A program made the position numbers and the translations under genes. Shown piece after piece: positions 30,053 through 39,530 of a stretch of DNA of 64,000 nt. This DNA comes from Alishewanella aestuarii B11 (GTDB taxonomy: Bacteria; Pseudomonadota; Gammaproteobacteria; Enterobacterales; Alteromonadaceae). Each line of letters starts with the position of its first letter. Within the stretch, counting starts at the first letter, position 1. A model generated the notes under the pieces. That model saw only the letters and a program-made list of their open reading frames with translations. It searched no databases and had not been told where the DNA came from. The stretch spans positions 248,001 to 312,000 of the forward strand of contig NZ_ALAB01000027.1 in the NCBI RefSeq assembly GCF_000280055.1. Direction: 5' to 3'.

Positions 30053-30721
30053 CTACTTGTCGTGACTAAGCTGCATCAAACGTTCAAAGCTGGCTAACGG
30101 CAGCGCCTGAGCAAACTCTAAGCCAAGCCGCACCGTACCGGTGGGTCGGGTACTGCGCTTCACCATGGCCGTGACCGGCGGCAAAGTGTCAGGTAACAAC
30201 AGACTTAACTGCTCGCCGCGCCCTATTAACGGAGCCTCTTGGCTTAAGGCCAATAAGCCGCCTTTTACCGACAAATCTAACAATTCCGCCTCAATTTGCT
30301 CGCCGGCTGCCAGCTGGATCTTAACCGGGATGCGCACCGGGTTGCGCTTATCAGAGCGCAGTGATAAGTACTGCGCCACTTCCGGATAGCGAATAACCAA
30401 CAACCGGTATGGATGGCTTATGACATTTAAAATTTCAGATTTAAAAGCATAAACTCTGCCCTGCTCGGCCTCTGCCACAAAACGGCAAATTAAACCTGTT
30501 TTCTGTGACAGTATATTTTTTGGCAGTGCCGGTTCAGTCGCAGCGATTCTAAGCAACAGATATTGTCGCTTTTCGAAACCCACTAACTCAGCCCGGATCC
30601 GAAACGCCGAGTTAACTAATAACTGGACTTCTAGCCGAAGCCCAAGATTAAACGCCTGCCAAAATGTTGCGTCCGGCTCCAACTCTGCTAGCGTTACCGA
30701 ACCTTTGCTTGCTATTTTCAT
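30053..30721 (-). CDS. PilZ-domain c-di-GMP receptor with YcgR-like N-terminal domain
   Basis: 222 residues. An N-terminal beta-rich domain (about 1-115) resembles the PilZN/YcgR N-domain. The C-terminal PilZ domain has both c-di-GMP motifs: RSDKRNPVRIPV (RxxxR) and DLSVKGGLLAL (DxSxxG). Likely links c-di-GMP to motility or surface behaviour; the window also encodes a GGDEF enzyme and chemotaxis proteins. Stands alone. Confidence 0.87.
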   Translation of the reverse strand: MKIASKGSVTLAELEPDATFWQAFNLGLRLEVQLLVNSAFRIRAELVGFEKRQYLLLRIAATEPALPKNILSQKTGLICRFVAEAEQGRVYAFKSEILNVISHPYRLLVIRYPEVAQYLSLRSDKRNPVRIPVKIQLAAGEQIEAELLDLSVKGGLLALSQEAPLIGRGEQLSLLLPDTLPPVTAMVKRSTRPTGTVRLGLEFAQALPLASFERLMQLSHDK

Positions 30722-30941
30722 CTATCAGCCTGGCATCCAGAAAGACCATTAGTGGATTCTAACAAAAGTTACAGATACCACCTATAAGACTTTGGCTTAG
30801 TCCAGCAAAACATTCTGAAAATAAGAACAAATAGATAAATTATATCCAATTTTAACAATCAATAATCTGCACTATAGTTACCTCATCGACAGCAGTTAGT
30901 TCGACAACAGTAAAAAATTCACTTAATTTGAGGTTACCGAT

Positions 30942-31391
30942 ATGAATAAAGCAACAGCGTTAATGCAACAAATTACTACAACCCAAGCAGGCTGGGGTGC
31001 CTTAGCGCTGCGGGTTCCGATCGGGATTATTTTTGCGGCTCATGGCGCGCAAAAGCTTTTTGGCTGGTTTGGCGGCTACGGCCTGGAAGGGACCGGCGCC
31101 TGGATGAACAGTATTGGCTTAACTCCTGGTGTGGAAATGGCCTTTTTGGCGGGCGCGGCAGAGTTCTTTGGTGGCCTGGCGTTGATCCTCGGATTCTTAA
31201 CCCGGCCTGCCGCGGCGGCACTGGCATTCGCCATGTTGGTTGCCATCTTTAGCGTACACTTTGAAAACGGTTTGTTTATGAGCAACAATGGCTACGAGTT
31301 TGGCTTAGCGTTATTAGCAGCCAGTGTCTCCTTGCTGTTCAGCGGGGCGGGTAAAGTATCTGTCGATGCGTTAATCAGCCGCAAGCACTAA
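30942..31391 (+). CDS. DoxX-family membrane protein
   Basis: 149 residues, four hydrophobic helices, with the family opening LRVPIGIIFAAHGAQKLFGWFGG and later FLAGAAEFFGGLALILGFLTRPAA. DoxX-like proteins are small inner membrane proteins often linked to redox stress. The downstream LysR gene starts 55 bp later in the same direction, and DoxX-LysR-pirin is a common grouping. Confidence 0.9.
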   Translation: MNKATALMQQITTTQAGWGALALRVPIGIIFAAHGAQKLFGWFGGYGLEGTGAWMNSIGLTPGVEMAFLAGAAEFFGGLALILGFLTRPAAAALAFAMLVAIFSVHFENGLFMSNNGYEFGLALLAASVSLLFSGAGKVSVDALISRKH

Positions 31392-31446
31392 CTTCGCCAG
31401 GCAGTTTGCCTAAGCCGGCAAACTGCCTCTTTTGCAGGAGCGACAG

Positions 31447-32328
31447 ATGGCACGTTCAACGTTGGAACAATGGCGGATGTTTAAAGCCGTCGCCGAACAT
31501 GGTGGTTTCCATCAGGCAGCTGAAGTTGTCTATAAGAGCCAGTCTACGGTACACCACGCTGTGCTCAAACTGGAACAAACTCTTGATGTCCAGCTGTTGC
31601 AGGTGGAAGGCCGGAAAACGACGCTTACCGCTGCCGGTGAACAATTATTACGCCGGATTAACTTTTTGCTGGCCGAAGCAGATCGGATGGAAAATGTCGC
31701 ACTGAATTTAAAAGCCGGCGTAGAATCCAAACTGAGTATTGCCGTGGATGAGGCCTTTCCGCGCGATATTCTCTATCAGACCCTGGCCGCCGTTTCAGCG
31801 GAATACCCGCTGATCCGGATCGAATTACTGGAGACTATCTTGTCTGGCGCCAATGAGTTATTGAGCCAGGGTAAAGCAGAAATCGCGGTCTCACCTTTTA
31901 CCTTGCCGGATAATCTGAATGAGGACCTGTGTCAAATCGAGTTTATTGCCGTGGCTGGGCCGCAACACCCCCTAACTCAGCCAAGACGGGAGCTGGCTTT
32001 GGAAGAGTTGAAACAGTGCCGGCAAATCGTGTTACGTGATTCGACACAGCATCAGAAGAAAGATGTCGGCTGGTTGGGATCAGAACAACGCTGGACTGTC
32101 AGCCATGTTGCAACGTCAATTGAGTTATTACGTAAGAATTTGGGCTTCGCCTGGTTACCTAAGCACGCCGTGCAACCCTTTTTGGATAACGGTGAACTCT
32201 TACCCTTACAACTCCCCCGTGGCAGCAGCCGTACCTTCACTTTTTATTTGAATTTTAATGATGCTGATACACTTGGCCCGGTAGCACGTAGCTTCTTAGG
32301 TCACTTACGCTACCTGAGTAATGATTAG
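31447..32328 (+). CDS. LysR-family transcriptional regulator
   Basis: 293 residues from ATG 31447 (AGGAG 7 nt upstream). N-terminal helix-turn-helix LEQWRMFKAVAEHGGFHQAAEVVYKSQSTVHHAVLKLEQTL. The C-terminal effector-binding domain includes LSIAVDEAFPRDILYQTLAAV and FAWLPKHAVQPFL. The stop codon TAG (32326-32328) lies inside the left terminal repeat of a MITE-like element, so the insertion may have changed the original C-terminus. Probably regulates the neighbouring doxX and pirin genes. Confidence 0.9.
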   Translation: MARSTLEQWRMFKAVAEHGGFHQAAEVVYKSQSTVHHAVLKLEQTLDVQLLQVEGRKTTLTAAGEQLLRRINFLLAEADRMENVALNLKAGVESKLSIAVDEAFPRDILYQTLAAVSAEYPLIRIELLETILSGANELLSQGKAEIAVSPFTLPDNLNEDLCQIEFIAVAGPQHPLTQPRRELALEELKQCRQIVLRDSTQHQKKDVGWLGSEQRWTVSHVATSIELLRKNLGFAWLPKHAVQPFLDNGELLPLQLPRGSSRTFTFYLNFNDADTLGPVARSFLGHLRYLSND

Positions 32329-32595
32329 GGCGTGTTGACGTTTGCTGCTTGTTTTTGCAGCTGTTTGGCTGGTGTTTATACAAGGCAGAGCTTGTGATGT
32401 GTAGTTATTCTACATGAATAAGCGATAACGCAGTAGAAACGCCAGCCAAACGCTGCCCGAAGGGTTCGCACTGGCGGCGCTTTGCTCATTGTCACTCGTC
32501 ACTTATTTAGAATAACTAAACTGCGCTCCTCGTTTCGCGATCAAAGCGCCGCCAGTGTGAACAAAATATAAGCAGCAAACGTCAACACGCCCTAA
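32325..32595. repeat. 271-bp nested inverted-repeat element (MITE-like)
   Basis: Perfect 26-bp terminal inverted repeats (32325-32350 and 32570-32595) beginning TTAGGGCGTGTTGACG. Inside are two further inverted pairs: 32357-32377 with 32437-32456 (GTTTGGCTGG core), and 32464-32484 with 32542-32562 (20 of 21 bases, core CACTGGCGGCGCTTTG). No open reading frame is present. It sits between lysR and pirin and provides the lysR stop codon. A degenerate relative is at 4925-4980. No clear target duplication beyond a possible TA/TTAA. Confidence 0.88.
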
Positions 32596-32615
32596 CAGAC
32601 CATGGAGAGCAAATA

Positions 32616-33530
32616 ATGAGTAATCAACAACCACAGATTGATGCGGATTGTGAACTGGGGCAAAGCTGCCCTGGCATCGCGATGATTATCGAACCTAAAG
32701 CCAAAGATCTCGGTGGTTTTACCGTGCGTCGTTGTCTACCGGTGAGGCAGCAGCGTAATGTCGGTCCCTGGATCTTCTTCGACGAAATGGGCCCGGCGCA
32801 GTTTGAGGCCGGTAGCGGGGTTAATGTCAGACCCCACCCTCATATCAACCTGGCAACAGTGACTTATCTGTTTGCCGGCGAAATTCTGCACCGCGACTCG
32901 CTGGGCAGTTATCAGGCAATTCAGCCAGGTGATATTAATTTAATGGTCGCTGGGCGTGGCATCGTGCACTCTGAACGTGAACGGCCCGAAGTGCACCAAC
33001 AAGCACATCCTTTGCATGGCTTGCAGTTATGGCTGGCGCTGCCAGAGGCCGACGAAGAATGTGATCCTGGTTTCTATCATTATCCCTCTGACAGTATTCC
33101 AACCCTGGAGCTGGCTGGCGTGCCAGTTCGGGTGATGATTGGCGAGGCATACGGTGTGACCTCGCCAGTGAAAACCTTCTTCGAAACACTCTATCTGGAG
33201 GCTCGTTTACAGGCAGGGCAAACGTTGAAACTGCCACCAGCCGCTGAGCGGGCGCTGTATTTAACGCACGGCGAACTGACGCTGCGGGGAAGCCGCATTC
33301 AGGCACAACAACTGGTGGTATTAAGCGCTGAGACTGAGCTGGAAGTTTGCGCCAGCACTGACTGTCAGCTGGCGCTGATTGGCGGCGAGAGCATTGGCCA
33401 ACGCTTTATCGAATGGAACTTTGTTTCCAGCAGTAAAGCACGGATTGAGCAGGCCAAAGCCGACTGGCAAGCCGGACGCTTTGCCAAAGTTCCTGGCGAT
33501 GAGGAAGAGTTTATTCCGTTACCGGGCTAA
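32616..33530 (+). CDS. Pirin-family cupin protein (second copy, longer type)
   Basis: 304 residues. Cupin metal ligands in RPHPHINLATVTYLFAGEILHRDSLG and the pirin block INLMVAGRGIVHSERERPE are visible. The C-terminal cupin half has VKTFFETLYLEARLQAGQ and ALIGGESIGQRFIEWNFVSSS, typical of the longer pirins. Only about 50% of the motif positions are shared with the pirin at 29278, so it is not a recent duplicate. Its 3' end overlaps the convergent histidine kinase gene by 12 bp. Confidence 0.9.
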   Translation: MSNQQPQIDADCELGQSCPGIAMIIEPKAKDLGGFTVRRCLPVRQQRNVGPWIFFDEMGPAQFEAGSGVNVRPHPHINLATVTYLFAGEILHRDSLGSYQAIQPGDINLMVAGRGIVHSERERPEVHQQAHPLHGLQLWLALPEADEECDPGFYHYPSDSIPTLELAGVPVRVMIGEAYGVTSPVKTFFETLYLEARLQAGQTLKLPPAAERALYLTHGELTLRGSRIQAQQLVVLSAETELEVCASTDCQLALIGGESIGQRFIEWNFVSSSKARIEQAKADWQAGRFAKVPGDEEEFIPLPG

Positions 33531-34901
33531 GTCATCAAGCCGGACACTAAACCGGGTACCAATACCTGGTTTAGAGACCACACTGATCGCGCCGTGCAGA
33601 TTTTTCTGCACAATGTTATACACTATTGATAGCCCAAGCCCCGTGCCGCCGCGACCGCGTCGGGTGGTAAAAAAGGGTTCGAAGATCCGCTGCTGTGCAT
33701 CTTTTGGGATGCCACAGCCATTATCGGTCACCCGGATTTGCACCCGATCTGCTGCCAGGGCTTCAGTTTCGATCACGACCAACGGCACCTTGTCAGCTGC
33801 TAAGTCTTCAAACGCATGGATACAGGCATTGGTGATAAGGTTAGTCAGCACCTGCGCAATCGCCCCGGGGTAAGAACTGAGCGTGACGCCACTATGCAGA
33901 GCCAGCTCAATCTGCACCTGATGCTGTTTACAAAAAGGCAGTAAGGTATTGACGACAGCCAGAATGTAATCATCAATCGCAAAACGATGCAGCTCGTAGT
34001 GTGACTGATCAACAGCACTCTGCTTAAATTGGCTGATTAACTCGGCTGCCCGTAACAGATTGCGTTCTACCAATTCAGCAGAGCTTTGTAATTCCGTCAA
34101 CGTCTGCTGCAGCTGGCTTTTCCCCAAAGTGCCGGCGTTGATACTTTGCTGGACCGTGTTTAACAAATAATTGCAATGCGAAATCCCGGTTAAACCGATG
34201 CCAACCGGTGTGTTGACTTCATGTGCAATACCGGCAACCAAACTACCCAAGGAGGCCATTTTCTCCGATTCAATTAAATGTTGCTGGGTTTGTCTTAACT
34301 GATCCAATGTTTGCTGTAAATGCGCAGTGCGCTCTGACACCAGGCTTTCCAGACGCTCGTTGCTTCGTTCCAGTTGCTGCTGATAGCGCAAGCGTTCTGC
34401 CGCCGCTAGAATCCGACCATACAGATCAGATAAGGCGCCAACAAAGCCAGCATCCTCATCGGTCCACTGCCGCGGCGCACCGGTTTGCTCACAACAGATA
34501 ATACCGATAACTTCGCCCTGATAGCGCAGTGGTACATCCAACATCGACCAGATATCTTGTGGCAACAGGTAAGACTCGGTAAATTCCGACGTTGCCGGAT
34601 CCGTTCGCGCCTGACTGGCATTGATCACCCGCTTTTTATCCAGCTCAGCAAAATAGCGCGGAAACTGCTGACGACTTAATACCGGCAAGGCATCGCTGGT
34701 CCCAGCCTGCAAACAACAGATTTGCTGGCATTGGATAGCGTCACGCTGCGGGTTATATAACCAGATACTGGCCCGGCTAATTGCCAGCCCCTGCAAGCAA
34801 CTTTGCAATAAACGTTGCTCTGCGCGCGCCTTATCACCGCTATCCAGCACGGGATCCATCGATAACGACAGCAGCAAGTTTTCCAGTAAATCGTTCAGCA
34901 T
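33519..34901 (-). CDS. Soluble GAF-domain sensor histidine kinase
   Basis: 460 residues, no transmembrane segment. An N-terminal GAF domain (about 25-175, LDVPLRYQGEVIGIICCEQTG) is followed by a coiled-coil linker (ERLESLVSERTAHLQQTLDQL). HisKA box GIAHEVNTPVGIGLTG (phospho-His near 240). HATPase_c N-box LTNLITNACIHAFEDL, G1 VTDNGCGIP, and G2 GRGGTGLGLSIVYNIV. No response regulator is adjacent. Immediately upstream in the same direction lies a 51-codon relic of a chemoreceptor gene (6-bp gap). Confidence 0.92.
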   Translation of the reverse strand: MLNDLLENLLLSLSMDPVLDSGDKARAEQRLLQSCLQGLAISRASIWLYNPQRDAIQCQQICCLQAGTSDALPVLSRQQFPRYFAELDKKRVINASQARTDPATSEFTESYLLPQDIWSMLDVPLRYQGEVIGIICCEQTGAPRQWTDEDAGFVGALSDLYGRILAAAERLRYQQQLERSNERLESLVSERTAHLQQTLDQLRQTQQHLIESEKMASLGSLVAGIAHEVNTPVGIGLTGISHCNYLLNTVQQSINAGTLGKSQLQQTLTELQSSAELVERNLLRAAELISQFKQSAVDQSHYELHRFAIDDYILAVVNTLLPFCKQHQVQIELALHSGVTLSSYPGAIAQVLTNLITNACIHAFEDLAADKVPLVVIETEALAADRVQIRVTDNGCGIPKDAQQRIFEPFFTTRRGRGGTGLGLSIVYNIVQKNLHGAISVVSKPGIGTRFSVRLDDLAR

Positions 34902-34907
34902 CGGCGA

Positions 34908-35063
34908 CTAGGCTACCCGAAAGCGTGCGGCGACTTGTTGTAAATCATTACCCAGCTGGCTTAGGTTGGTACTGGCCATCGCAGTCTGCTCACTGGCCTG
35001 AAAACCGGTTAATAATTTGGTACGCACGCTGATATTTTGCAGCGATTTAGTGAGTGCACCCAT
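34908..35063 (-). pseudogene. Internally deleted chemoreceptor (MCP) relic, 51 codons, frame kept
   Basis: The reverse-strand frame from ATG 35063 reads MGALTKSLQNISVRTKLLTG, a typical MCP N-terminus at the start of TM1. It then passes directly into ASEQTAMASTNLSQLGNDLQ and QVAARFRVA, a typical MCP C-terminal end. About 500 central codons (sensor, HAMP, signalling hairpin) are missing, without a frame change. Too short for the domain functions of the parent. It precedes the histidine kinase by 6 bp, suggesting an original MCP-kinase operon. Confidence 0.7.
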
Positions 35064-35176
35064 AGCAGCATATTCCTATCTGTTTGTTTTCTTTTAATTA
35101 TTATTATAAGAAGCGAATTTAAACGCTTTATCAGTGTATAAGGTTTAGCTGATTTGGCAAGTTGGAGCAGCACTGA

Positions 35177-37084
35177 TTATTCCCAGCGCCCTTCCTCTTC
35201 ACGTAACACAAAGCGAATCTTACGCCCATCGGCACACAGCTGCATGACCTCTCGTGGCGAACCATCAGCATTGAGGGTGACCAGCCCGACTCCAGAAGCG
35301 TTTAGTAACCGCTCGCCGGGATCGGCCGTTTCCGGTTTGTGAGGTATTACCTGCATCCGACGGCGGCGGGTAAACCAGTTTAATGGCGAGCGTGGCGAGT
35401 ACAGCCAACGGTTTAAGCGATCAAAAACATCGAGCAGTTTTTTGGGGAACTCATTCTTCAGGCCACTGCTGGTAATTTGCCACAAGTCAGGTCCACGTCT
35501 TTTACCCCTAAACCTGATATCGTAAACAAAGGAGTAGTGCACATCACCCGATAAAATAACAAAGTGCCGCGGCGTTTTCGGGTGCCGGAACAAATTGAGC
35601 ATGGCATGGGCGGCACCCGGATGAGCCATCCAGTTTTCCGCATCAACCAACAGCGGCTTACCACACCAGGCAAATACCCGCTGAATGCTTTCAATTAACT
35701 TTACACCAAAAATCGGCGCCGGCGAGACCAGAATCACTGCCTCTAACCCCAACAGGCGTTGCTGCAAATCGGTAATGGCTTCCCAATCCATCAACCCAGA
35801 CGGACTCTCCAGCGAGCGCTCGGAGCGCCAGCGCTGAGTGCGGGTATCCAGCACTAGCAGTGGCGGCTCGGTCGGCCACTGGTATTGCCATTGGTTAAAA
35901 CGAAATAACTGCTGCAGTAATTTATCGTGCAAGTCCTGCCCCGGCTGCGCCAGCACCTGCTGTACCTGTTGCAGCAAGTCCGCACTAAAGGCTTCAGGAC
36001 AATTACCCCAACCTTGACACAACAGGTAGCCCAACAAGGCATTACCAATAATCCGTACCGAAAAATCGTGGTTATAAGCAGCCTGCTCCCAGGCCGCCGT
36101 TAAATTCCAATCATCTGTAATATCATGATCGTCGAAAATCATCGCCACCGGTAAATGCGCCAAGGCTCTTCTAACCCGCGGCAACCCATCAACAAATTGC
36201 TGCAATATCTGTTGCTGTTGTTGATATTGTTGTTGCAGCTGTGCGTCCAGTTCCGGCGCAGCTGGCCATCCCCCGCTCGCCAGAACCTGTTGCCAGGGCT
36301 GCGGCGACCAAACCAATAAATACATTGCCAGCACTTCACCCAGACTAATCAGATGATTATGGGCTGAGTCTGAAGTAAATACCGGTTTACGTACTCCACC
36401 GAATACCTTAGTCACCATATCGCGGCTAAGTTTATTATCCGGCAACAAGGCTTCCCGCTTCAGATAGTAAGGCTGCCGCTGGTGCAGTTCGCCGGCACTG
36501 GCGACTTCACTGCAGGGTAGCGTTTCATCTGGCAAGCCCAGTTGCGGCAGTAAATGGTGGATGGCAACTAACATGGGTGTGGCCACATCATCAGCATAAA
36601 TCTGATCGCCACTTAGCATTAACAGTGCCGGCCACTGCTCCGGCGTCGTCTCGGCCAGTAACTGCTCCACCTGCAGTAAACCATCAGCAGCAGGATGATG
36701 CGGTTTACGGCAGGAGCCGTGCAACAGTTGCCGCACATCAGGTTGTAAGACAAAAAATGGCTCAGGCTGATCGGCAAAGCACAGATCCGGCGCCCACTGC
36801 TGCCAGCTCTCACCGTTTAATAATAACTGGTAGTAAATTGGCTGCTGGGTTGGCAAGGCGGTTGGCAGGTGAATATCCAGCAACTGAAAGTACAGCTTGG
36901 CACCGGCTTTAAGTTCGGTATGTCCGGCTTTTAAATGATCTTGCGACAGTCTAATCGCGGCGCCATCTTGTGGTGTGAGCGTGAGATCGGGCCTTACCGG
37001 GGCATCGGTTGCCAGCCAAAACGTCAACCTCTCTGGCGTCAACCGCCTTAAAATGGGCCCGGCCCAAACCTTAACTGCTGCCAT
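35177..37084 (-). CDS. PhoD-like metallophosphatase, cytoplasmic
   Basis: 635 residues, no signal peptide. Metal-centre motifs of the PhoD/metallophosphatase fold: HGSCRKPHH, LMLSGDQIYADDV, AMIFDDHDITDDW, and FVILSGDVHYSFVYDIRF. An N-terminal beta-sandwich of about 110 residues precedes the catalytic core. Most PhoD enzymes are exported; this one appears cytoplasmic, so the substrate is uncertain. Its start overlaps the end of the upstream AI-2E-type transporter gene by 14 bp. Confidence 0.86.
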   Translation of the reverse strand: MAAVKVWAGPILRRLTPERLTFWLATDAPVRPDLTLTPQDGAAIRLSQDHLKAGHTELKAGAKLYFQLLDIHLPTALPTQQPIYYQLLLNGESWQQWAPDLCFADQPEPFFVLQPDVRQLLHGSCRKPHHPAADGLLQVEQLLAETTPEQWPALLMLSGDQIYADDVATPMLVAIHHLLPQLGLPDETLPCSEVASAGELHQRQPYYLKREALLPDNKLSRDMVTKVFGGVRKPVFTSDSAHNHLISLGEVLAMYLLVWSPQPWQQVLASGGWPAAPELDAQLQQQYQQQQQILQQFVDGLPRVRRALAHLPVAMIFDDHDITDDWNLTAAWEQAAYNHDFSVRIIGNALLGYLLCQGWGNCPEAFSADLLQQVQQVLAQPGQDLHDKLLQQLFRFNQWQYQWPTEPPLLVLDTRTQRWRSERSLESPSGLMDWEAITDLQQRLLGLEAVILVSPAPIFGVKLIESIQRVFAWCGKPLLVDAENWMAHPGAAHAMLNLFRHPKTPRHFVILSGDVHYSFVYDIRFRGKRRGPDLWQITSSGLKNEFPKKLLDVFDRLNRWLYSPRSPLNWFTRRRRMQVIPHKPETADPGERLLNASGVGLVTLNADGSPREVMQLCADGRKIRFVLREEEGRWE

Positions 37085-38174
37085 CCACCTCTACCCTGGA
37101 GTTTACCTCGGTTACCTCAGCGGCCGGCGGCACTTCCCGTAACCACTCACGCCACATTGCCACTAGCAGCGCCATTAGCACCGGACCAATAAATAAGCCG
37201 ACCAGCCCCATAGTCTTTACCCCACCGATTAAACCAAAAAAAGTAGGTAAAAAAGGCAGCTTAATTGGCCCACCGACCAGCGTTGGCCGGATGGTTTTAT
37301 CGACAATAAACAGCTCAATACTGCCCCATAAGAACAAGGCAATACCTGCCGTCAGATCGCCCGTTCCCACCAAATAAAGTGAAATCAGCGTAAACGCCAG
37401 CGGTGCCCCACCCGGGATCAAGGCCATAAAACCAGTGATCACACCAAAAGCAACCGGAGATGGCACCCCGGCAATCCAATAGGCGACACCTAGCACTATC
37501 CCCTCACCAATCGCAATCACGGTCATGCCCAGCACCGTAGAGCTTACGGTGGCAGGCACCACCCGGGAGAAACGCTGCCAACGCGCAGGTAAAATTCTCT
37601 CCCCGACCGTATCTAACTGACCCGCAAATTTATCGCCATCTTTGTAAAGAAAGAACAGTGTGATCAGCATGAATAAAATGGTTAACAAAGCGCCGGCCGT
37701 TTGCCAGCCCAGATTTAATACAGTACGCGAGATCCCGCTCAGGTGTTCACCACTAATCACACTGACTGCATGCCCCAATTGATGAGGTTCACTTAAATAA
37801 TCCTGCCAAACTTGCGCCAGCCAGCTTCCTACACCCGGTAAGGCCGCAATCCAATCGGGTACTGGCGCTCCCGATTGATTCGCTGCCAATAACCATTTCA
37901 TCCAGAGCTTCATTTCTGCTATCGCATAACTAAACACCCAGGTTAGCGGTACCACCAGACACAAAACAATCAGAATCAGCGCCAGCGTCGCGGCAAGGGT
38001 TGTATTATTGCCACACTGCCTGACTAACCGCTGATATACCGGCCAACTAGCAAAACAAATAATCAGCGCCGCCAGCACCGGTACCAGAAAGCCAATAAAA
38101 AAATACACGCCAGCAGCCAGAATAAGGAGCAATAACGCTCTGCTAACGGCAACATTGCTGAAGATTTGTGACAT
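37071..38174 (-). CDS. AI-2E family transporter (PerM/YdiK-like)
   Basis: 367 residues with about eight hydrophobic helices. Family marks: FIGFLVPVLAALIICFASWPVYQRL, FFLYKDGDKFAGQLDTVG, and the late block WGSIELFIVDKTIRPTLVGG followed by LPFLPTFFGLIGGVKTMGLV. Family members export diverse small molecules, and the AI-2 label should not be taken as function. Upstream partner of the PhoD-like gene in a two-gene unit. Confidence 0.88.
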   Translation of the reverse strand: MSQIFSNVAVSRALLLLILAAGVYFFIGFLVPVLAALIICFASWPVYQRLVRQCGNNTTLAATLALILIVLCLVVPLTWVFSYAIAEMKLWMKWLLAANQSGAPVPDWIAALPGVGSWLAQVWQDYLSEPHQLGHAVSVISGEHLSGISRTVLNLGWQTAGALLTILFMLITLFFLYKDGDKFAGQLDTVGERILPARWQRFSRVVPATVSSTVLGMTVIAIGEGIVLGVAYWIAGVPSPVAFGVITGFMALIPGGAPLAFTLISLYLVGTGDLTAGIALFLWGSIELFIVDKTIRPTLVGGPIKLPFLPTFFGLIGGVKTMGLVGLFIGPVLMALLVAMWREWLREVPPAAEVTEVNSRVEVDGSS

Positions 38175-38353
38175 AAGGATACCCGGATTAAGGTCTTACA
38201 CTCTCAGTAACTACCATAACATGGCGTAGTTTCTGGAAAACAGAATTGATAATAACACAGTGCCAGACTCTGGCGAGGTTGGCAAAGTCGCCATTTTGAC
38301 AGCAGGGACTTTTCGGCCTAGAGTAGCGGGTCTTTACTTATCGGCAAGCTGTC

Positions 38354-39432
38354 ATGCGTAAAGTGATGTTGTTCTGTTCACTGTTATTTTGTTTAACATG
38401 GCCGGTACAGGCATTACCAGAGATTAATGCCATGGCGCCCTTAATTGTCAGGGAGCGCAGTGAATTTCAGCATCAACTCAAGGTCGCAAAAAACTTGGAA
38501 TAACAGCAATCTCAGTAGATGTTTGGTGGGGGCTGGTGGAGCAAGCCGGCGACCAACAATTTGTCTGGCAGTACTATGATGATGTTTTTTCAGATATTCG
38601 CGCTGCCGGACTAAAAATTATCCCCATTATGGCATTTCATCAATGCGGCGGTAATGTGGGGGACGACTGCGATATCCCGTTACCTGGCTGGATTTGGACA
38701 CATTATCAAAGAAAGGGTATTGCGCCTGACAATTTACGCTATCAAAGCATCGCCACACTCAACCCAGGCTGGGGCACTGCTTATAAAAACTTCGCAGAGA
38801 TCGCACTCCCAGTGTCCTGGGACCAGGCGATAGCAAGCAACCAATACCTGGTCGAGCCATCCAGGCAAGACTTTTTGCAATGGTATCACCAAGCACTGGT
38901 GGCACACGGCGCCAGGATGTTGCGCTATGCAGAATACGCTTTCCAACAGCTACCAGCCGAAATTCCATTGGGTTTTAAAATCCCCGGTATTCATTGGACA
39001 ATCAACTCTGACATTGGCGCTCGTACCGCAGAGTTAGCGGCCGGTATTATTGATGCGAATGCCGCCTTCAGTTCCACACCTGAGCCGGGTTATCAGCAAA
39101 TAATCGCTCTGGCAGCTCCGAAAGCCAAACAACAGCGCAAAGTTGTAGTGCATTTTACCGCGCTCGAAATGTCTGATGAGCCAGAGGGTGAGGCAGGTTC
39201 TATGCCAAGCACACTGGTGAACTGGATTGGTGCAGAAGCACGTAGACAGGGTGTTATATTAAAAGGCGAAAATGCGCTCGCCGCAGGTCTCTATCATGCC
39301 GAGGGCTGGAGTAACCTGCAACAAGTGCTACGAAATGGCAATTATCAGGGACTGACGTTATTGCGCCTTAATGACATCGTCGAGAATCCGTTAGCTGTAG
39401 CTACTCTACAACAGCTGCAGCCGGGATTTTAG
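38354..39432 (+). pseudogene. Secreted beta-amylase (GH14), frameshifted and lacking the catalytic-acid region
   Basis: The first frame (38354-38503) encodes a signal peptide (MRKVMLFCSLLFCLTWPVQA) and the start of a GH14 domain, then stops. In the -1 frame from 38494 the domain continues: ITAISVDVWWGLVEQ, IPIMAFHQCGGNVGDDCDIP, GFKIPGIHW, FTALEMSDEP and the second catalytic Glu in KGENALAAG. Compared with known bacterial beta-amylases, about 95 residues are missing between LRYQS and LNPGWGT. These would include the GGPAGELRYPSY segment with the general acid. The shift occurs at A6C (38488-38494), which in the zero frame is A-AAA-AAC, a classical -1 slippery heptamer. The internal deletion argues for a dead gene. 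Confidence 0.8.
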
Positions 39433-39530
39433 TCATATTTTATTGAAATAGTTAGCCGAATTATACTTCGCTTGTTTTTCGGATATAGCATGCTAAGTTA
39501 AAAGTGCGGCGGTATTCATCTGAGGTGTAG

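Noticed and set aside
29278..33530. The two pirin genes as a recent duplication
   Set aside because: They differ in length and in most positions outside the cupin motifs, so they are distinct subfamilies.
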